A DNA stretch of 64,000 nt, taken from Zingiber officinale (lineage: Eukaryota > Streptophyta > Magnoliopsida > Zingiberales > Zingiberaceae). Below, piece after piece: positions 1-10,358 of this stretch (positions are counted from its first letter, which is position 1; each line of letters opens with the position of its first letter). The position numbers and the translations under genes are program-made. The stretch is taken from positions 40,552,254 to 40,616,253 of the forward strand of contig NC_055997.1 in NCBI RefSeq assembly GCF_018446385.1, written 5' to 3'. The notes beneath the pieces were generated by a model. That model searched no databases. It was not told the DNA's origin and saw nothing but the letters and a program-made list of their open reading frames with translations.

Positions 1-1709
1 ACTAAGGGATATTACTTCTACATTCCAAGTCAGCACAAGGTAGTTGTGGCAAAGACTGGGATCTTTTTAGAAAGGGACTTTGTTTCTAGAAAGACTAGTG
101 GGAGCGCGTTCGATCTTGAAGAAGTTCAAGATGCGAACAATAGCACTGATGCCTTAATGGAAGTTGAACTGGAACCACAAAGTGTTGTGGATGATGTTGT
201 TCCACAAAAAGTTGAGGAACAACAACCAGTTCAAGTAGACATACCTCTTCGCAGGTCTGATAGGGTATGTCGTCAGCCTGAGAGATACTCATTTCTCTTG
301 TCTGACCATGATGACATTGTGCTCATAGAGGATGAGCCTACCACCTATCAGGAAGCTGTGATGAGACCAGATTCCGAGAAATGGCTAGAAGCCATGAGAT
401 CCGAGATGGAATCCATGTACACCAACCAAGTATGGACTTTGGTTGATTCACCTGAAGGGGTAAAACCCATTGGGTGCAAGTGGGTCTTTAAGAGAAAGAC
501 TGATATGGATGGACTTATCTATAAGGGTCGCTTGGTAGCTAAAGGTTTCAAGCAAATTCATGGTATTGACTATGATGAAACTTTTTCTCCAGTAGCGATG
601 TTTAAGTCCATTCGGATCATGCTTGCTATTGCAGCTTACCACGATTACAAGATCTGGCAGATGGACGTCAAAATCGCATTTCTGAATGGAAACCTACTCG
701 AGGATGTGTACATGACACAACTTGAGGGTTTTGTAGATCCAAAGTATACTAGCAGAGTATGCAAGCTGCATAGGTCCATTTATGGACTAAAGCAAGCTTC
801 TCGGAGCTGGAATCTTCGATTCGATGATGCAATCAAATAGTTTGGTTTCATCAAGAATGAAGATGAGCCTTGTGTCTACAAGAAGGTTGTAGGGGATATA
901 GTTGTCTTCCTCATATTGTATGTGGATGACATACTACTCATTGGGAAGGACATCCCTTTGCTTCAGTCTGTCAAGACCTGGCTAGGGAGTTGCTTCTCAA
1001 TGAAGGACTTAGGTGAGGCATCCCGCATTCTTGGGATACAGATCTATAGAGATAGATCTAAGAGATTGCTTGGCCTAAGTCAGAGTACATACATTGATGA
1101 GATACTCCTATGGTTTGCCATGCAGAACTCCAAGAAGGGATTTCTGTCGATGTCACATGGCGTGAGTCTTTCGAAGACTCAAGGTCCCTCTTCTAGAGAG
1201 GAGAGAGACCGCATGGATCAGATCCTTTATGCCTCAGCCATAGGATCGATCATGTACGCCATGCTATGTACTCGACCTGATGTCTCGTATGCTTTGAGCA
1301 TGACTAGCAGATACCAGTCAGATCTAGGTGAAAGTCACAGGATAGCGGTCAAGAATATTCTTAAGTACTTAAGAAGGACTAAAGAATATTTCTTGATATA
1401 TGGAGGCAATGATAAGCTAGCTGTAAAGGGTTACAGTGATGCTAGCTTTCAGACCGATTAGGATGATTAAAGATCACAGTCGAGGTTCGTGTTTTCCTTG
1501 AATGGTAGTGCTATGAGCTGGCAGAGTTCACAGCAATTCTACAACATTTCCATCTCATTCGAGAGATTATCGATAGAGGAGACGTGAAAATTTGCAGAGT
1601 ACCTACAGAGGCTAACATTGCAGATCCCTTGACCAAGGCTTTGACACAGAGGAAGCATGATGGTCACACTAGGTCATTAGGCCTTAGAGCCTATACTGAT
1701 TGGCACTAG
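1..1709 (+). pseudogene. Copia family A pol 3' part (integrase end, RT, RNase H), broken
   Basis: Relic of a Ty1/copia polyprotein entering from the left edge. The frame is open from base 1 with the integrase tail (TKGYYFYIP), an acidic linker, then the reverse transcriptase: WVFKRK, RLVAKGF, QMDVKIAFLNG, SIYGLKQASRSWN and the catalytic YVDD at about 919-930. RNase H follows (YSDASFQTD), and the C-terminal tail HFHLIR...LGLRAYTDWH ends at 1707-1709. The motifs match the BARE/Angela lineage as I know it. Breaks: TAG at 838-840, TAG at 1459-1461, TAA at 1468-1470, and a deletion near 1520-1540 that removes the middle of RNase H. The 838-840 TAG recurs at the equivalent codon of the second family A copy. 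Not functional. Confidence 0.93.
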
Positions 1710-1712
1710 TGC

Positions 1713-1723
1713 AAGTGGGAGAT
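1713..1723 (+). other. Polypurine tract of copia A fragment
   Basis: The purine-rich AAGTGGGAGATT lies directly before the TGTTAG that opens the LTR, the usual place for plus-strand priming. The same AGTGGGAG core occurs, reversed, beside the LTR of the second family A copy (near 12699-12709). Confidence 0.8.
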
Positions 1724-2699
1724 TGTTAGTTAGAGCCCTAGAGCCAATCATTTGATGATTGTATGGACTCATGTATATCATATTCATGTATATATATTAA
1801 GGCATTTGGTTTTTGGTTATTATGCTTATTTGTATTAGTGCCAGATAAAATAAGTATAGTAACGTCCTAGAGTAGAAAGGTTCTTACCTATATCAATCGA
1901 TTGGTTGAATCGATAGTGAGATGATATAGGGAACACTACTCTAAATCATTCCTAGTCGAGTATTAACATTCAGGGACAATGTTAATACAATAAGACTAGC
2001 ATGTAGGTCAGCTCGATGACTTGATCTCACAAGTCATGGATATAGAGATATCAAGCTGACATATGGGTATGCATTAGAGAATGTATACTGAATGACCCGC
2101 CATGAGAAAGTATCATGGATCGTTATATGAGTGTCATATACTTTCTCATGTGGCAATTAGTATGACTATTAGTCCTTTGACCTGAAGTCACCATGGATCC
2201 CTACATAAGGAGTTATGTACTTTGGTTTCGTCAAACGTCACCCGTAACTGGGTGGACTATAAAGGCGATTACTGGGTATATAACGAATTATGTAGAGGGA
2301 TGTGAGTGATGTAGATGGGATCTATCCCTCCCATATGACGGGAGCGACATCGGTATTCTTGATAGAGTTAGACCACGAAGTGCATGGCCATGCCCAAATG
2401 AGTCAACATTAGATGTTGAGCTCATTTGATCGAGTGAGTCTACTTGGAGTTCAAGATTTAGATTGATTAGAGGATGACACGGTCTATGCCTCACATTGAT
2501 CAATCTAGATGTCTAGGATAGAAGGACAATGTCACATATTTTGTGAGGAGTCACAATTGGTAGTCACAAGGTGATGTCGGATCTCGACATTCTTGTAACT
2601 TGGGTAGTAATGATGTGTTGCTAGATACCGCTCATTACTTATGCTCCTAAATGGGTTTAGGGCATTGCCAACGTTGCAAGAACCTATAGGGTCACACAC
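1724..2699 (+). mobile_element. 3' LTR of copia family A, truncated
   Basis: Begins TGTTAGTTAGAG and matches the reverse complement of the 1.84-kb LTRs at 10863-12698 and 22220-24055. Homology stops at about 2699 (after GGGTCACACAC), so roughly the last 860 bp are missing. A TATA-like CTATAAAGG lies near 2257-2265. The break joins directly to an unrelated LTR in the opposite orientation. Confidence 0.88.
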
Positions 2700-4946
2700 T
2701 TCTCATAGTAAATAAGGTTTAACAATAGAGACCCCAATAGAAACACATTATCGAAACATGAAATCGAAATGAAAATCAATAAAAAAATGATAATTAAAAT
2801 CGATAACCTCTTGTGTTTGATTTTTCAAGATCTATACAAAAGATGAACTAGTTATGATGCGGAAACTAATAACTAGTTATACCTCTTGTAACTTATAGAC
2901 CTCTTGATCTTCTATTGTATTCCTCTTCTTATCTCGGACGTCGTGTGGGCTATGATCTACCAAGACGAGAATCCACCCAGCCTTCTTCTTCCTTTCATAT
3001 TTTGGTCACCAACTTTCTTCAAAAGATGATGAAGTTCAGCCACCAACTTTCCTCCAAGGGATGCTAGACAAGAGAACCTCCTTCTCTTCTTCTTCTCCTT
3101 CAAGCAACCGACCATCAATGGATCTCCACACCAATATGCTGCCGACCACCAAGAGGGAAAACAAAGGAGAAGAGAGAAAGAGTAACGGCCGACCACCACC
3201 AAGGAAGAGAGGAGAGGAATCGAAGATGTATTATTGTAAGGTGAGACACCTCTACCATCTCTTTTATATTCCTTGGTTTTGGCAAATAAGGAAAGTTTTA
3301 AACATAATCAAAACTTCCTTATATTCCTTGCCAATGACTAAAAAGGAAAATTTTAAAACAAAAAATTAAAACTTCTTTTTTTTTCTTGTCATGGCCGTCC
3401 ACATGCTTGTTCTCCAAGCAAGGAAAGATTTTAAACAACAATGACAATCTCTCTCTTAAAAATCCCTTTTGTGGATAGTTCTAAAAGGAATGTTTTATAA
3501 ATTAAAATCTCTCTCTTTTAAATCCTTTTATGGATATCTATAAAAGATAAGATTTAAAATAAAACATGGTTTCAAGAAAGGAAAGTTTTATCAAAAAATT
3601 AAAATCTTTCTTTCACATTATAGATAACTACAAATAAGGAAAGATTTCAAATCTCTCTTTTATTTCTTTATAGAAAGCTATAAAAGGAAAGATTTTAAAA
3701 TTTAAACCTCTCTTTTGAAACCTACATAAAAGGAAAGTTTTCAACAAAATAAAAACTTCCTTTTATTTCCTTTTATGGCCGATCTAAAAAAGGAAAGTTT
3801 TATATTAAAATCATCCTTTGAAATCCTTTTAATGGATCTCTATAAAAATAAAGATTTTACAAAATAAAATTTCCTTTTGAATTCAATGTGGTCGGCCACC
3901 CTTGCTTGGGCTCCAAGCTAGGGTCGGCCACAACTTGAACCCATCTAACCTTGGTTTGTTCGGCCCTAGCTTGGGCTCCAAGCTTGGCTTGGCCGGCCAC
4001 CTTAAGGTGGGTAAGAAGTTGGGGTTGGGTGGATATAAGACTTTATAAATAAGAACCTACAATAGGGACTGAGTGGAGAAATTGGTTTTGGTCTCCCGAT
4101 GAGCTTGAGCTTCCCGTGTTCACCCCGATCACACAATCTCAAGTTCATCAATAATATCTTATTCCACTAAAGAGTTATTATTGCATTACCGCACCAATCC
4201 CATATTACTATATGGGCTCCTTCTTATCAAGAGTGTGTTAGTCTCGCTGTGTTTAAGATATTGAATGCCCACTAATTAAATGAGTTACTGACAACTCACT
4301 TAATTAATATCTAGCTCCAAGAGTAGTACCACTCAATCTTATCGTCATGTCAAACTAAGTCCACCTACAGGGTTTACATGACAATCCTTATGAGCTCCTC
4401 ATGGGGACATTATCAACCTAGATTACTAGGGCACAGTTTCATTCTATAATCAACAACACACCATAAAATAATATCATTTTCCAACTTATCGGGCCTATTG
4501 ATTTAACGAGCTAAATCACACCCTTTGATAAATCAAAGAAATAAATACTAAGTATATGTGCTTATTATTATATCATGATTAAGAGTACACACTTCCATAA
4601 TAACAGAGGTATTGTTCTTTTATATAGTCAGTATAAAAAGATACTACCTCAATTGGTCCTGCTAAATACACTCATAGTGTACTAGTGTAATTTATTAGTT
4701 AAGATAAACTAATACCTAATTACACTACAACCACTCCAATGGTTTATCCCATTCCATCTTGGTTGTGGGCAACTATTTATAATTTATAAGGATCTGATAA
4801 CATGATCTTCTGTGTATCTCCTCACACCATGTTATCTGCAATATAAATTAAATGGGCAACTACACTTAGCATAAATATAGGCATTTAACCAATGTGATTC
4901 TTATATGTTTATACAAAAAACTAGACTTTTAGTATACACTCTAACA
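2700..4946 (-). mobile_element. LTR of copia family B, minus orientation, truncated
   Basis: Reading the minus strand, this matches the 2.6-kb LTRs at 43200-45798 and 60108-62709: the TGTTAGAGTGTATAC start lies at 4946, followed by the A/T-rich AAGGAAA blocks and the segment around 2830-3250. The family terminus ending CCAACCAACA is absent, so about 350 bp are lost at the 2700 side. It is non-coding; short reading frames within it are not supported as genes. Whether it was once a solo LTR or part of a longer copy cannot be told. Confidence 0.82.
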
Positions 4947-4951
4947 AATAC

Positions 4952-5750
4952 AAGTACAGATAAACCAACTTGAGCAATGCGATGTAATAATCAATTACAA
5001 CCAAAACCAAAACAATCCGTACTCCAACACATACAATCCTGGATGGAGAAACCACCCAAATTTCTCATATCGGAATAATCAGGACCAAGGACCAGCAAAA
5101 CAAAGCTATCAACCTGGGCAACAAAGCTACCCATCTGGACAATATGACTTATCAACAATAGCAACCTTCATAGTTGTCCAGAATCGAAAAGATGCTTGAA
5201 GAAACTCTCTCAAAGCAAAAAGAGATGAAGAATGAGATCAAGCAATTGACTCAAAGACTGGAAAATTCAGAAAAACATCAGAAGATGCAAGACAATCATA
5301 TAGCCCAGATAGCCCAATCATTTTCAAGAGCACAGGGAACATATCCAGGAATGTCTGATAAAAATCCAATGGAACACTACAACCATATTGAGCTGAGGAG
5401 CAGACGAACTATGTGAGACCCCCAAATCACTACTCAGAAAGGGCTTGACTCAGGGGAAGAGCCCTCTCCCCTATTGCCCAATCAGATCCAGAATAAGGAT
5501 AGAGAGGAGATCATCAAGAAAGTTGAAGGAACTCTTTAAATTCCCCCACAAAGTCAAACGATTCATTTCCCTCAGAAACTGATAACATCCCAAAAGGATG
5601 AAGAGTTCAACTGATTCCTGAAGAAGATTAAGGAAATTTGCGTAGAAGTACCACTGATAGATGCACTGCACCAAATGCCGAAGTTCGTAAAATTTTTAAA
5701 AGGTATCTTATCTAACAGGAGGTAGAAGGGTGACTTCGAGACTGTAGTAT
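4952..5750 (+). pseudogene. gag: Athila-like gag C-terminal part, broken
   Basis: The remaining gag tail starts at QINQLEQCDV, matching copy 3 at about 39540. It runs through a Q/N/P-rich stretch, then after a frameshift near 5173 a coiled-coil-like segment (KMLEETLSKQKEMKNEIKQL) and HIELRSRRT, the equivalent of the LRSGR motif ending Athila gag. Degenerate protease-linker sequence follows (EICVEVPLIDALHQMPKF) with in-frame stops and another shift near 5755. The nucleocapsid CCHC region lies upstream of the preserved part. Non-functional. Confidence 0.8.
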
Positions 5751-5777
5751 TAACAAAAAAACTACAGCGCTCTATTT

Positions 5778-6269
5778 ATGGCAAATATTCCATCGAAACT
5801 TCAGGATCCAGGGAGTTTTTCCATACCTTTCAAAATTGGTTCTAAATTCATACAGAAAGCCTTCTGCGACTTGGGAGCCAGCGTTAGCCTACTTTTGTAC
5901 TCCTTGTGTAAGAAGCTAGGACTCCAAAATATTAAACTGACTACTATGACATTGCAATTAGCTAACCATTCATGTAGATACCCAATGGGAATAGTGGAAG
6001 ACGTGCCAGTAGAAGTAGGCGGATACATCATCCCCATAGATTTCATTATCCTGGATATGGAGGAGGATCCCAAGATATCGATCATCCTTGAAAGACCATT
6101 CCTTGCCACAGTTGGAGACCTCATTGATGTGAAAAGTCACAAGTTATCCTTGGAGATCTACAAAGAAAGGATTGAATTTGATTTATCTGATTCCTCAATC
6201 TATGACCTCTCTTTTCAGGGAAATTCTAGCAAGATGAACATACATAAAGTCGAGGAGTACAGATTCTAA
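5778..6269 (+). CDS. Athila-like aspartic protease remnant
   Basis: A 163-codon open frame with the Athila-type protease signature: IPSKLQDPGSFSIPF, then the active-site-like CDLGASVSLL (D-L-G in place of the common D-T-G), and the flap/C-terminal block IILERPFLAT. Athila gag-pol normally continues into reverse transcriptase here. Instead the frame stops after VEEYRF and no RT motif follows. The ATG used is internal and the original frame came from gag upstream, so this is a surviving domain rather than a gene with its own start. An equivalent open block exists in copy 3 at 40257-41015. Confidence 0.75.
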   Translation: MANIPSKLQDPGSFSIPFKIGSKFIQKAFCDLGASVSLLLYSLCKKLGLQNIKLTTMTLQLANHSCRYPMGIVEDVPVEVGGYIIPIDFIILDMEEDPKISIILERPFLATVGDLIDVKSHKLSLEIYKERIEFDLSDSSIYDLSFQGNSSKMNIHKVEEYRF

Positions 6270-6592
6270 GAGAGGTCCCCTCCAGCGAGCAATAAGAATT
6301 ACATTTGTCCTGCATGAGCGAAACTAAAGGTGCAGACTGGAGCATTAACCCTAGGAGGAGAGCTGTGCTACCATGGGTTTAGTCCACACTAATTGAAATG
6401 GGATCAAGCTAAAGGCCTAAAACAAATGCTTCTTGGGAGGCAACCCAAGGGTTTTTCATTTTAGTTCATCATTCCTTTTATCGTTTTATTTCTCTAGTAA
6501 GTTCAAGTCGAGTACTTTTATTATTTTTTTATTTTTTTGGGTATTCATTTTCAGGATGTGTAGAGCCTCCACGAGATGGTCATGAGCATTTC
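6270..6592 (+). other. Non-coding spacer after protease with CTTGGG hairpin
   Basis: No supported reading frame. Sequence resembling the post-protease end of copy 3 (TGTCCTGCA, ACCCTAGGAGGAGA) is visible. It contains a perfect 6-bp stem, CTTGGG (6432-6437) and CCCAAG (6444-6449), around the loop AGGCAA. The same hairpin occurs at 36109-36126 and, decayed, at 41055-41072. Confidence 0.6.
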
Positions 6593-6658
6593 ATGGGCGT
6601 GGAGGCGTCAAAGGAACCAAAATGGCGAAGGGCGAGTCACTGTGCGCTTAAAGGAGTC

Positions 6659-6985
6659 GGTCGTGTGACCTTGCATGATCATGCGAAGCCGACAGAGGGA
6701 CAAAGGCCAAGGGCCGTGGAACCTTGTATGGTCATGTGGCATGTGCAGAGAAGAGAAAGACACCGGCCATGCCAATTGGCACGGCCATGCAAGAAGAACA
6801 GTGGAGGAAGAGACACAAGCCATGCCAATTAGCACGACCATGCGATCAAAGCCGAGAAGAAGAAGGCACGGGCCATGCCAACCGGTATGGCCGTGCGACT
6901 TTGTCCGAAGGGAGAAAAGAGGGGGTCGTACCAATTGGCACGACCATGCAAAACCATACCTAACCCGGCCGTGTCTATAAGACAC
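6659..6985 (+). repeat. 53-bp array of palindromes upstream of ORF1
   Basis: Units starting GGYCRTG occur at 6659, 6712, 6765, 6818, 6871 and 6924, each 53 bp apart, plus a last one near 6966. Each holds an imperfect palindrome of about 22-26 bp (for example core TGCCAATTGGCA within GGCC arms at 6765-6786) followed by a purine-rich spacer. Three overlapping frames are open here only because the repeat is short and lacks stops; none is a credible protein. Confidence 0.85.
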
Positions 6986-7261
6986 AACCGTGCCCCTACC
7001 CGTGTGCACCGCCTACTCCTCCAAAAGACCTAATTTCCATCTCCTTCTCTCCCAAAAGTTTTCTCCTCCCCACTACACCTTATCAAACCCCAAATCCCTA
7101 CCTCTAAAGTTCATCTTTACTTAGATCTACCTCTAGATCTAACACTTCTTCAAGCCACAAATCCGGAAAGAGAGAAGCAAATCCCCCATTTTTCTTCCTT
7201 CTCCTCCTCTCCCATCCTTAAGATCCATCTCCACAAGAAATTCCTCAAAGCCTTGCACATC

Positions 7262-8662
7262 ATGTCGCAGATCTTGAAGAGACTTCATCGAGAAAGCGGT
7301 GGATCTGGCCAAGGAGATGCGCTGGGAGGCGACAAAGGCAAAGGGAAGACTTCTTCTTCAAAAGGCAAAGGAAAAAGGGTGGCACACGATGAAGGTAACG
7401 AAAATGAGTTCAATATTATTTTTAGAAATCATGAACAAAAAGCTAAATATGATATCCTTGTCGCTAGAAAAATTATATACACTAGATACATGGATCCCAT
7501 GACTTTGGATATGTTAGGAATTAGGGATGACGTAGATTGGATGATTAGTTCTTTAGACTGGAACAATATAATGTACGCTCATTCACCGACTTACCCTCAC
7601 CTAGTCCTTGAATTTTTGAGCTCAATTGATGTTAAATTTTCTTCTAAAGATGACTATGTAGGGGTCATAACTTTTAGGATGATGAATAAAGAAGTTCAGT
7701 GGACTTTTAGTGATTTTAATAATTGTTTTGATTTACCTATTGGTGGTGCCCGTGGATTTGATGATGAGATTAGATGGAATGAATTTTGGATGTTAATAAC
7801 CGGATCAAAAGACCCTTATGAACCTTCTAGAACTAAGGCATCCCACATGCAAAACCCGACATTTAGATACCTTCACCGAGTGATCTTTGGTCGAGGAGAG
7901 AGTGATGGGGTGGTTAGAAAGGTAGAGCTCTATTCTCTTAGGGTGATGTTGAATAAAGTGGATTTTGATTCCAGATTTCATTTTTTACAAAATTTATTGA
8001 TAGCGTCTAAAGCATCTTCGGGGATGATAGTGTTTGGTGGATTGATCACCCAAATAGCATTCAATCTGGGTTGTGAGCTTGATGGATTAGAGGTTATTCA
8101 TGGTAATGACAAGATCGACATCGATTCTTGTCTTGCGATGAAGATGATTTGTCGGGATGAGAATGAGTTTGCCTTTCCTAGGAACAATGATTTTCCATTA
8201 CCCCTTCCTTGCCCCGAGCGCACTTCAGTTCACAAAATCGTGAACTGGGTGATTACTGACTTAATCCCCAAAACTGTTCCCTCCATTATAGAAGAAACTG
8301 AGTACCACCAAGAGCTCTCGTCATCAGGATTCCCGCACTCTTCCGGATATCCGGAACCTCTTAGGTACTCTTTTACCTATGGTACGAGACCTTCTAGATT
8401 TGATTTTTCTGACTTCCGTGCCTCCTTAGACTCCCTTCAGGAGAAGAAAAATACCCAACAACAATTGTTGGAGGGTCCCTTCAAGTTATCTGACGACCAG
8501 TTTATAGAGGTACAGGATCATTTTCAGTTTACTAAGGATTTCCATAGTCAGGTGATAGGGTTTGTTCAGAACTATGAGGTTGATCAGGAAAGAATGAGGA
8601 ATTTTATGGATGATATGGATATCACTCGACAACAAGTAGATGCCCTTTTTCAATATCATTAA
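7262..8662 (+). CDS. ATHILA ORF1-type protein, intact frame
   Basis: Open frame of 466 codons and the only long intact gene in the window. It resembles the plant ATHILA ORF-1 family. It starts with a basic, glycine/lysine-rich low-complexity stretch (GGDKGKGKTSSSKGKGKR, residues about 20-40). The conserved core follows: KIIYTRYMD, YPHLVLEFLSSIDVKF, FSDFNNCFDLPIGG, FGRGESDGVVRKVELYSL, IVFGGLITQIAFNLGC and IDIDSCLAMKMI. The C-terminus is coiled-coil-like and glutamine-rich, ending DALFQYH. I choose ATG 7262 because copy 3 has the same MSxxLKR start; upstream codons are not ATG. Function is unknown. It sits where Athila elements carry an env-like or extra ORF, with no pol in between. A 4-residue gap relative to copy 3 lies near FGRG. 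Confidence 0.82.
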   Translation: MSQILKRLHRESGGSGQGDALGGDKGKGKTSSSKGKGKRVAHDEGNENEFNIIFRNHEQKAKYDILVARKIIYTRYMDPMTLDMLGIRDDVDWMISSLDWNNIMYAHSPTYPHLVLEFLSSIDVKFSSKDDYVGVITFRMMNKEVQWTFSDFNNCFDLPIGGARGFDDEIRWNEFWMLITGSKDPYEPSRTKASHMQNPTFRYLHRVIFGRGESDGVVRKVELYSLRVMLNKVDFDSRFHFLQNLLIASKASSGMIVFGGLITQIAFNLGCELDGLEVIHGNDKIDIDSCLAMKMICRDENEFAFPRNNDFPLPLPCPERTSVHKIVNWVITDLIPKTVPSIIEETEYHQELSSSGFPHSSGYPEPLRYSFTYGTRPSRFDFSDFRASLDSLQEKKNTQQQLLEGPFKLSDDQFIEVQDHFQFTKDFHSQVIGFVQNYEVDQERMRNFMDDMDITRQQVDALFQYH

Positions 8663-9819
8663 CACCTTGGTCATCTTCCTAGTATGCCTAGATTTCCCCC
8701 TGGCACATATCGGGGACCCCCTTATCTCCCACCCCTACCACCGTATTGATTTCATTGGGACGAAGAAAAGTTTAAGTCTGGGGGGGTGTTGTGTCTGCAC
8801 AACTTGAGTCGAGTCGAGTTTTCTTTTCTTTCTGCATATTTTATTTTTCTATTTTGCATATTTTATTAGTCTGCTTTGTTTATTTGCATTTTATTGGTTT
8901 CATATTTCTATTTGCATTTTATTAGTTTCATATTTCAATTTGCATTTTACTTTATTAGTTTCATAGTTTTGAGGTATATTTGAGAACATCAAACCTTCTA
9001 CTTTTTCTGCTACTTGTCTGATAGTAAAATGACTAGCATTTTCTTAGTTCATGTGTTGTCAAGATAGTGTTAGTATGTTTGGTGTATCTCTTTTCTCTAT
9101 CTTTAGTAGCATGAAATAAGCTAAGTATTGTATGGAGTTTGGTATAAGTCTTGGCCTAACCTTAAGGATCTTATTTTCACTACACTTAAGTACTTAAGCT
9201 TGAATAATAAAAATATTTTTGAAATAGTTATGATTCATTCAAATTGTTTAGTACTTTTGTTCCCATGGTGATTTCTTATTTACATTTTGGTTTCTAGATG
9301 ACCTCGGATCATGGAATCTCATTTGGAAAAATCTAAATCCCAACATATGCATCTCGTATTTATGATAAAAAAAAATTTTGAATAAGGGATAAAAAATAGT
9401 TATCGTGAGTGGAAACTAACAATTCGCCCCTTTGAGACTGAGTTAGGTTACTGGGGAAATGAATGTTATGTTTCTCTTGATTCCGAGTAGTATCCTTTGA
9501 GACCTTGTGTAATTTAAGGAAAACGAACCAAGTGTGTGGCAGGTAAGTGCCTATCACCGGGAACATTAGGAACTCAATTGTATGACGACTTAAGTAGGAC
9601 AGAAAATTGAAACTTGAAGAGTTTGAGTTACTTATTGCACCGAGCACAAAGAACTTATAATTAGGCCATACTTAGGTTACTCTACAATCATGCTCATCAA
9701 TGAAACTAGTTGATAGAGTTAGGCGAATGCACCAGGGATTATGAAACACTACCAGGCACTTATGAACATAGTTTGCAGCATTTTGCTTGAGGATAAGCAA
9801 AGGTTCAAGTTTAGGGGTG
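8663..9819 (+). other. Athila-like copy 1 3' non-coding tail with two polypurine-like tracts
   Basis: No coding evidence. It aligns by eye with 62715-63850 of copy 3 and partly with 36240-36788 of copy 2. Two similar purine-rich motifs stand out: AAAGTTTAAGTCTGGGGG near 8774-8793, just after ORF1, and AAGGTTCAAGTTTAGGGG near 9800-9817, directly before the LTR. The second is the probable polypurine tract; the first may be a duplicate. Confidence 0.65.
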
Positions 9820-10037
9820 TGATGTGCTTAAATATTATGATCGTTTATGCATGTTTTAATGCACATTCACTTGCTTTATACGTATATATTCTTTGCATGA
9901 TTGCCTCTTTTATCATGTACTCATCATATATACTATTTTGTTTAGATATTTATTCTTTGTTTGATTTTGTATTGATAGGGACAACTTTCGGAGCAAAAAT
10001 AGTGATTATCGACGCATCAGAGCAAGCCAGAGAACAT

Positions 10038-10330
10038 GGTCGTGCAGCCTCACACGACCGTGTGGACAAATGGAAGAGGAGAAGTGAATTACCGTGCAAC
10101 TCTTGCACGATCGTGCAGCCCACTAGAGGCAGATCAGAGCATGGCCATGCAAACTTACGCGACCGTGCCCCTCACGACCGAAGCCAAGCAAGGAACGGTC
10201 ATGCAACCCCGCACGATCGTGTCTCAGGAGCCAAGCCCAAAGTTCACACGACCATGCCAATTGGCATGCCCGTGCAGCGCGGCCAAGATAAGAAAGGGCA
10301 CAACCATGCCATATTGGCACGACCATGCCG
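10038..10330 (+). repeat. About 53-bp palindrome array in Athila-like LTR (copy 1)
   Basis: Units begin near 10038, 10090, 10143, 10197, 10250 and 10302 (steps 52, 53, 54, 53, 52). Each is an imperfect palindrome with CACGACC/GGTCGTG-like arms; one unit has the core TGCCAATTGGCA also found in the internal array. It lies just upstream of the TATA-like box. Confidence 0.82.
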
Positions 10331-10349
10331 CCGCAGCCGTGCCCTAGCC

Positions 10350-10358
10350 TATAAGAGG
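10350..10358 (+). promoter_or_regulatory. TATA-like box of Athila-like LTR
   Basis: TATAAGAGG directly downstream of the palindrome array. The equivalent TATAAAAGG occurs at 26679-26687 in copy 2 after its own array. Position in the LTR and recurrence support a pol II promoter; the start site is not visible. Confidence 0.55.

Noticed and set aside
2957..3369. Short ORFs on both strands around 3000-3400
   Set aside because: Inside a minus-strand copia B LTR; equivalents near 44816-45010 and 61740-62006 are also LTR sequence.
6593..7009. Overlapping frames on both strands (His/Arg/Cys-rich) in the palindrome array
   Set aside because: Open in three frames and both strands because of the repeat; low-complexity translation.
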